Shown: positions 13,866-17,718 of the stretch, piece by piece
Layout of the letters: each line of letters begins with the position of its first letter
How positions within the stretch are numbered: position 1 is the stretch's first letter
The notes under the pieces: model-generated
Database searches by the model: none
Told to the model about the DNA's origin: nothing
What the model saw: only the letters and a program-made list of their open reading frames with translations
Source: an uncultured Acidimicrobiaceae bacterium
GTDB taxonomy: Bacteria > Actinomycetota > Acidimicrobiia > Acidimicrobiales > UBA8592
NCBI GenBank assembly: GCA_913031515.1
Contig: CAJWET010000010.1
Location: 1-17,718 of the forward strand
DNA: 17,718 nucleotides
Reading direction: 5' to 3'
Translations under genes and position numbers: made by a program

Positions 13866-14969
13866 TCAGGTTCCGAAATCTATAACTGCTCTGACCACTT
13901 CACCGTTTTTCATCGCATCAAAGCCATCATTGATCTCGTCGAGGGTGATGGTGCGAGATACCATTTCGTCAAGTTTCAGACGGCCGCCAAGATATAAGTC
14001 ACATAGATGCGGCATATCCACTTTGAAATTATTCGATCCCATCATTGACCCCTGTAGTTTTTTGGACCCAAGGAATAAATCTGCTCCGGGAACTTCGATA
14101 TTCACCCCAAGTGGAATCATCCCTATTATTGTTGCGGCACCTCCTTGACGAATCATCCCGAAAGCCTGCTCGGCTGTCTGTTTGAGGCCAATGCATTCGA
14201 AGCTGTAATCCACTCCCCCTCCAGTAAGTTCGTGAACTTGCATGACCGGATCACCGTCGTTTGGGTTAACGGTATGGGTGGCTCCTAACTGTATTGCCCA
14301 TTCAAGTTTCTGCGGTTCCAAATCGACAGCGATGATCTGCCTCGCTCCGGCGAGGTGCGCGCCTTGAATTGCTGAAATTCCAACGCCCCCGCATCCTACA
14401 ACTGCGACTGTAGTACCTGGCTTTACTTCGGCAGTGCGAAAAACAGCACCGACCCCAGTCGTGACCCCGCAGCCGATTAGGGCAGCCCGATCTAATGGCA
14501 TATCTTGACTGATCTTCACCACCCCGTTCTGGTGGACCAGCATTTCCTGACCGAAGGAACCAAGGCCAGTAAACTGGTTCACCGCGGTCCCATCGCCGTC
14601 AACAAGTCGTGGAGGTTGCCCCACAGGACGATCAGAGATTTCTTGACGCTGTGAACAGATATAGCTGTGGCCTGTTAGGCACCTGTCGCAATGGCCACAG
14701 AAAATTGAGAGGCAGGTAATGACATGATCGCCTGCTTCGATTCCCACCACATCTTCTCCAACCGCCTGTACTACCCCTGATGCTTCATGGCCGAGGAGCA
14801 TCGGGTACATAGCAAGATCAGACCAACTTCCGTCGATGAAATGTAGGTCGCTATGGCAGAGGCCCGAAGCCACGGTTTGCACAAGTACTTCATTTCGTTG
14901 AGGTTTATCTATCGTTATGTCTTCTATGTTCAAAGAACCGCTTTTATCTCGTAGTATTGCCGCGCGCAT
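13866..14969 (-). CDS. Zinc-dependent alcohol dehydrogenase (MDR family)
   Basis: NAD(P)-dependent oxidation of an alcohol or reduction of an aldehyde. The 367-aa protein carries catalytic zinc ligands Cys38 (CHSDLH), His61 (GHEASG) and Cys167, and four structural-zinc cysteines Cys91, Cys94, Cys97 and Cys105 (CGHCDRC then C). The Rossmann motif VGCGGVG is at 191-197, and Asp216 at the end of the second strand favours NAD+ over NADP+. The overall form resembles the class III (formaldehyde dehydrogenase) and related actinobacterial alcohol dehydrogenases, but the substrate or cofactor thiol cannot be read from sequence. A very strong ribosome site, AGGAGG within 14971-14981, precedes the ATG at 14969. 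The GNAT and glucosidase genes follow. Confidence 0.94.
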   Translation of the reverse strand: MRAAILRDKSGSLNIEDITIDKPQRNEVLVQTVASGLCHSDLHFIDGSWSDLAMYPMLLGHEASGVVQAVGEDVVGIEAGDHVITCLSIFCGHCDRCLTGHSYICSQRQEISDRPVGQPPRLVDGDGTAVNQFTGLGSFGQEMLVHQNGVVKISQDMPLDRAALIGCGVTTGVGAVFRTAEVKPGTTVAVVGCGGVGISAIQGAHLAGARQIIAVDLEPQKLEWAIQLGATHTVNPNDGDPVMQVHELTGGGVDYSFECIGLKQTAEQAFGMIRQGGAATIIGMIPLGVNIEVPGADLFLGSKKLQGSMMGSNNFKVDMPHLCDLYLGGRLKLDEMVSRTITLDEINDGFDAMKNGEVVRAVIDFGT

Positions 14970-15066
14970 TTCGCTCCTCCTGCTTTAGGGTTTTTTCGAC
15001 TCTACCCCATGTTCCTCTTCTCTAACAGCGGAACAAGACCACTTCCTTAAAAAACGTCTATGGAAC

Positions 15067-16233
15067 TTATTCGGTCACTACTTCGAAGATCCGGTCGAGA
15101 ATCAGTTCAAGGATCTCCATACTCGTAGCAAAGTTGAGGCGAGCGAAAGTTCCGCACTGGGTGCCATATTTCTTTCCTGGTTCTAGAGCAACCTTCGCCT
15201 TCTCAAGAAGTTCCTTAGAAGGGTTATCCGAAAGATTGGTTTTCGAAAAGTCCAACCATGCTAGATAGGTCGCTTCGGGCAAATGCATCTCAATCCCAGA
15301 TGTTTCTTTACTTATCCGGTCATGAAGATAGTTTCTATTGCGTTCAATCGTTTCTTTTACCTGCTGCAACCATGACTCAGCTCGTGTCCAAGCAGCAACG
15401 GTCGCTGCTGCACCGAAAGAACTATTCACTCCGAAATAGTGATCAGGAAATTTATCCAATTCGACCCGTGTCGCAGTTGGACCTACATGAGCCACGCAAC
15501 ATCTCGCTCCAGCCAAGTTAAACGCTTTACTTGCTGAACCGACGGTAATTGTCCTGTCACGGAGAGCTCTATTATTGGGGAATAGGGAAAGATGTCGGAT
15601 TCCATCAAAGGTGATATCCGCCCAGATTTCGTCGCTTATCACTATGAGATCGCGATCTTCTACGATCGCTGCAAACTCATCAATTTCTTTTTGGGTATAC
15701 ACATGGCCGGTAGGGTTATGCGGCTGGCAGAAAAGCACGACTCGGGTCCCTGGATCAAGCGCGTCAGTAAATCTTTCACCATCGAATTTCCAGTCAGGAC
15801 CTTGCAACTGGATGTCAATGACTCTTCGCTCAGCCTGCTCAATAGCTGTGCGGAAGGGCATATAGATTGGCGAAAAAAGAGCAACGCCATCTCCTGGCTG
15901 AGAATGCAAGACCATTACCGCTTCTAAAGCTTGCATGGACGAGGTAAACGTTCTGCACTCATCTTCTTGTGGACGCCAACCATGTGAGCGTTCAATCCAA
16001 TCGCACCAAGTTGGTATGAGCAGATCCGCATCATGGAATCGGTATCCAAAGTCACCAAGGTCCACCATCTCTTGAATAGCAGAAACAACTTCTGGCGCGG
16101 GGGGGAAATCCATATCAGCTACCCATGCCGGAAGGATATCTGGGTCGTATTTAGACCATTTCAATCCTTTCAGAGAGCGAAGCCGTTGTTGGTCAACATC
16201 CATCCTGCTACCTGTAGTATCCGAGCTCGACAT
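15067..16233 (-). CDS. PLP-dependent cystathionine beta-lyase / aminotransferase (PatB/MalY type)
   Basis: Fold type I PLP enzyme. In its family, PatB/MalY proteins cleave C-S bonds, turning cystathionine into homocysteine, pyruvate and ammonia, or act as aminotransferases. In the 388-aa protein the start of the core is LPAWVADMDFPPAPEV (34-49), the typical MalY/PatB opening. PLP-contacting residues fit Asn173 (PHNPTG), Asp201 (SDEIW), Lys236 (SASKAFNLAG, the Schiff-base lysine) and Arg365 (FARLNF, substrate carboxylate). The ATG at 16233 has only a weak GGG-type ribosome site. It lies 44 nt after nrdJ. With metX in the same region a role in methionine synthesis or sulfur recycling is reasonable but not shown; regulatory or desulfhydrase roles are alternatives. 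Confidence 0.9.
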   Translation of the reverse strand: MSSSDTTGSRMDVDQQRLRSLKGLKWSKYDPDILPAWVADMDFPPAPEVVSAIQEMVDLGDFGYRFHDADLLIPTWCDWIERSHGWRPQEDECRTFTSSMQALEAVMVLHSQPGDGVALFSPIYMPFRTAIEQAERRVIDIQLQGPDWKFDGERFTDALDPGTRVVLFCQPHNPTGHVYTQKEIDEFAAIVEDRDLIVISDEIWADITFDGIRHLSLFPNNRALRDRTITVGSASKAFNLAGARCCVAHVGPTATRVELDKFPDHYFGVNSSFGAAATVAAWTRAESWLQQVKETIERNRNYLHDRISKETSGIEMHLPEATYLAWLDFSKTNLSDNPSKELLEKAKVALEPGKKYGTQCGTFARLNFATSMEILELILDRIFEVVTE

Positions 16234-16277
16234 TCACACACCCAAGTTCCATATATGAAGTGTGGGGTATCCGGTCA

Positions 16278-17718
16278 TTAGCTACAACCGCTTGTATTTC
16301 CGCAGCTTTGACATGTATAACAGCTTCCTGATCGCCCCATTTGTACGCCGCACTGCATGCAAAACGGTGCATCGGAACCCAAGGAAGTTCCCAAGTCTTC
16401 CATATGGTGTGAACCATCACCTGAAGGTGGGTCAGGTTGAATATCTACGCCTTGGGCATTCTCCACACTAGCCTCTTCAATCCCTGGAAGAGTAGGTTGA
16501 GTTCGTTCCCCAGTCGTGAAAATATTCATTTCAACCCGTTGGTCGACCGTTAGATATTCCACAGCCAAACGCCGAAACAAATAATCGATGAGGCTAGAGG
16601 CAATTCGGAGGTCAGGGTCATCCGTTATACCTGCCGGTTCAAACCTCATCCCGACAAATGCGCGGGCATAGGCATCCAATGGCACCCCGTATTGGAGGCC
16701 ATGGCTGATCGCCATAGCAAAAGCATCCATAATCCCTGCTAGCGTACTTCCCTGCTTGCTGACGCGAATAAATATCTCGCCAGGTCGACCATCATCATAT
16801 TCACCTACGGTTACGAAGCCTTTACAATCCGCCACTCGGAATTCAAAGGTCTTGCTGGATCGCGAACGTGGTAACCGTTCACGTTGAGGAATATGCGTTG
16901 ATGGGAAGACAGATTCAGTCACTTGCAGAAGAGTGAGTCCAACCTCCGGTCCATCAACAGACACGGGCTGCGCGACCTTACAATTATCGCGATATACCGC
17001 TAAAGCCTTTACTCCTAGCTTCCAGGCTTCTCTATACAACTCTTCGACATCTTCTATCGAAGCTTCTTGGGGAAGATTTGCAGTTTTAGAAATTGCCCCA
17101 GAAAGAAAGGGTTGAATAGCAGCCATCATTCGAACATGGCCAAGCGGCTTTATAACGTGGTCCCCCATCGAACACGCAAATACATCAAGGTGCTCCTGCT
17201 TAAGATGCGGAGCTTCTTTCGCACTCCCGTGTCTATCAATATGTGAAAGAATCTCCTCACGTTGTTCAAGGTCATAACCTAAATGCTCTAACGCTTTTTC
17301 GACCGTCTGGTTAACAATCGATAACGAACCTCCGCCAACAAGTGTTTTTGTTTTCTTCAATGCCAACTCGGGCTCAACACCCGTAGTGTCACAATCCATC
17401 ATAAAACTTATGGTTCCAGTCGGAGCTAGGACAGTCACTTGAGCATTTCGGACACCATCGTGTCCAGCAAAACGTAAAACATTATCCCAGACTTCCACTG
17501 CGGCAGCGGTTAGAGCAGGAGGAACTACTTCACTCGGCGCTATTGCTGCAACAGCGTTCCGGTGCATTTCAAATACTGAAAGCATCGCATCTCTATTCAA
17601 TTCAAATTCTTCAAATGAACCGAGTCTCGCCGCTATCTGCACGGACGTCCGATACGCTTCACCAGTCATCACTGCAGTAACAGTCGCAGCGAGACTTCTG
17701 GCCTCTCTGGAATCGTAA
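16278..17718 (-). CDS. nrdJ: Vitamin B12-dependent (class II) ribonucleotide reductase, C-terminal half
   Basis: Reduces ribonucleotides to deoxyribonucleotides using adenosylcobalamin. The reading frame is open to the window edge (first whole codon at 17717, residues YDSREARSLAA), so 479 residues are seen of a protein that is usually near 900-1000. A GTG and ATG at 17672-17667 are internal. Visible parts: the reductase core with APTGTIS, CDTTGVEP and GGGSLS, then AISKTANLP and an EAWKLGVKALAVYRDN segment; a TSCPD-type domain beginning near FRVADCKGF with LAGIMDAFAMA; and a C-terminal cysteine cluster CMQCG ... CYTCQSCG ... GCS, a probable redox or zinc-binding tail. Its upstream region, where a regulator site would be, is outside the window. 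patB lies 44 nt downstream. Confidence 0.96.
   Translation of the reverse strand, partial: YDSREARSLAATVTAVMTGEAYRTSVQIAARLGSFEEFELNRDAMLSVFEMHRNAVAAIAPSEVVPPALTAAAVEVWDNVLRFAGHDGVRNAQVTVLAPTGTISFMMDCDTTGVEPELALKKTKTLVGGGSLSIVNQTVEKALEHLGYDLEQREEILSHIDRHGSAKEAPHLKQEHLDVFACSMGDHVIKPLGHVRMMAAIQPFLSGAISKTANLPQEASIEDVEELYREAWKLGVKALAVYRDNCKVAQPVSVDGPEVGLTLLQVTESVFPSTHIPQRERLPRSRSSKTFEFRVADCKGFVTVGEYDDGRPGEIFIRVSKQGSTLAGIMDAFAMAISHGLQYGVPLDAYARAFVGMRFEPAGITDDPDLRIASSLIDYLFRRLAVEYLTVDQRVEMNIFTTGERTQPTLPGIEEASVENAQGVDIQPDPPSGDGSHHMEDLGTSLGSDAPFCMQCGVQMGRSGSCYTCQSCGNTSGCS

Noticed and set aside
17667..17672. GTG/ATG as the start of the nrdJ-like gene
   Set aside because: The frame stays open to the window end and the residues before it match the reductase, so this is an internal position in a partial gene.

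Overview
The window looks like a chromosomal segment of an actinobacterium, most likely class Acidimicrobiia. The reasons are a Gly-Cys-Val tRNA group with no encoded CCA, an N-terminal GPxWWQxxDGKWYP-type motif that I associate with Acidimicrobiia membrane proteins, a class II (B12-dependent) ribonucleotide reductase, and a moderate G+C content. This placement is inference from gene content, not a database match. There are no transposases, phage genes, CRISPR repeats or integration sites.

Layout. (1) 1-1184, minus strand: tRNA-Gly(GCC), tRNA-Cys(GCA), a four-helix membrane protein gene, and the 5' part of tRNA-Val(GAC), cut by the window edge. A good sigma70-type promoter precedes the tRNAs. 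(2) 1237-4151, minus: a SAM-I/SAM-IV-clan riboswitch, then metX (homoserine O-acetyltransferase), an Fpg/Nei-family DNA glycosylase, a single-span membrane protein and a 74-aa conserved-looking protein. (3) 4204-7178, minus: a DEAD-box RNA helicase followed by an adenine-specific DNA methyltransferase with no visible restriction partner. (4) 7315-8777, minus: lgt and a stand-alone class III nucleotide cyclase. (5) 8873-11725, plus: a SnoaL/NTF2-fold protein, a 15-bp perfect inverted repeat over a likely promoter, then the riboflavin genes ribE, ribBA and ribH, tightly packed. (6) 11705-17718, minus: the C-terminal half of nrdJ, a PatB/MalY-type PLP enzyme, a zinc alcohol dehydrogenase, a GNAT acetyltransferase and a GH13 alpha-glucosidase. 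The GH13 gene overlaps ribH tail to tail.

How the genes fit together. ribE, ribBA and ribH give most of riboflavin synthesis, but ribD is not here. metX and the PatB-like lyase could both serve methionine and sulfur metabolism, and metX carries its own SAM sensor. The remaining genes are housekeeping or accessory functions without an obvious common pathway. There is no gap above 300 bases; the longest non-coding stretch (4003-4203) holds the riboswitch.

I did not find a convincing new multi-gene system. The most interesting items are the riboswitch architecture (short P2 without the usual loop pseudoknot, P4 retained, and a P3-loop match to a downstream hairpin loop), the palindrome at the riboflavin promoter, the CxxH/CxxH zinc finger of the Fpg-like protein, and the orphan DNA methyltransferase beside the SAM riboswitch.
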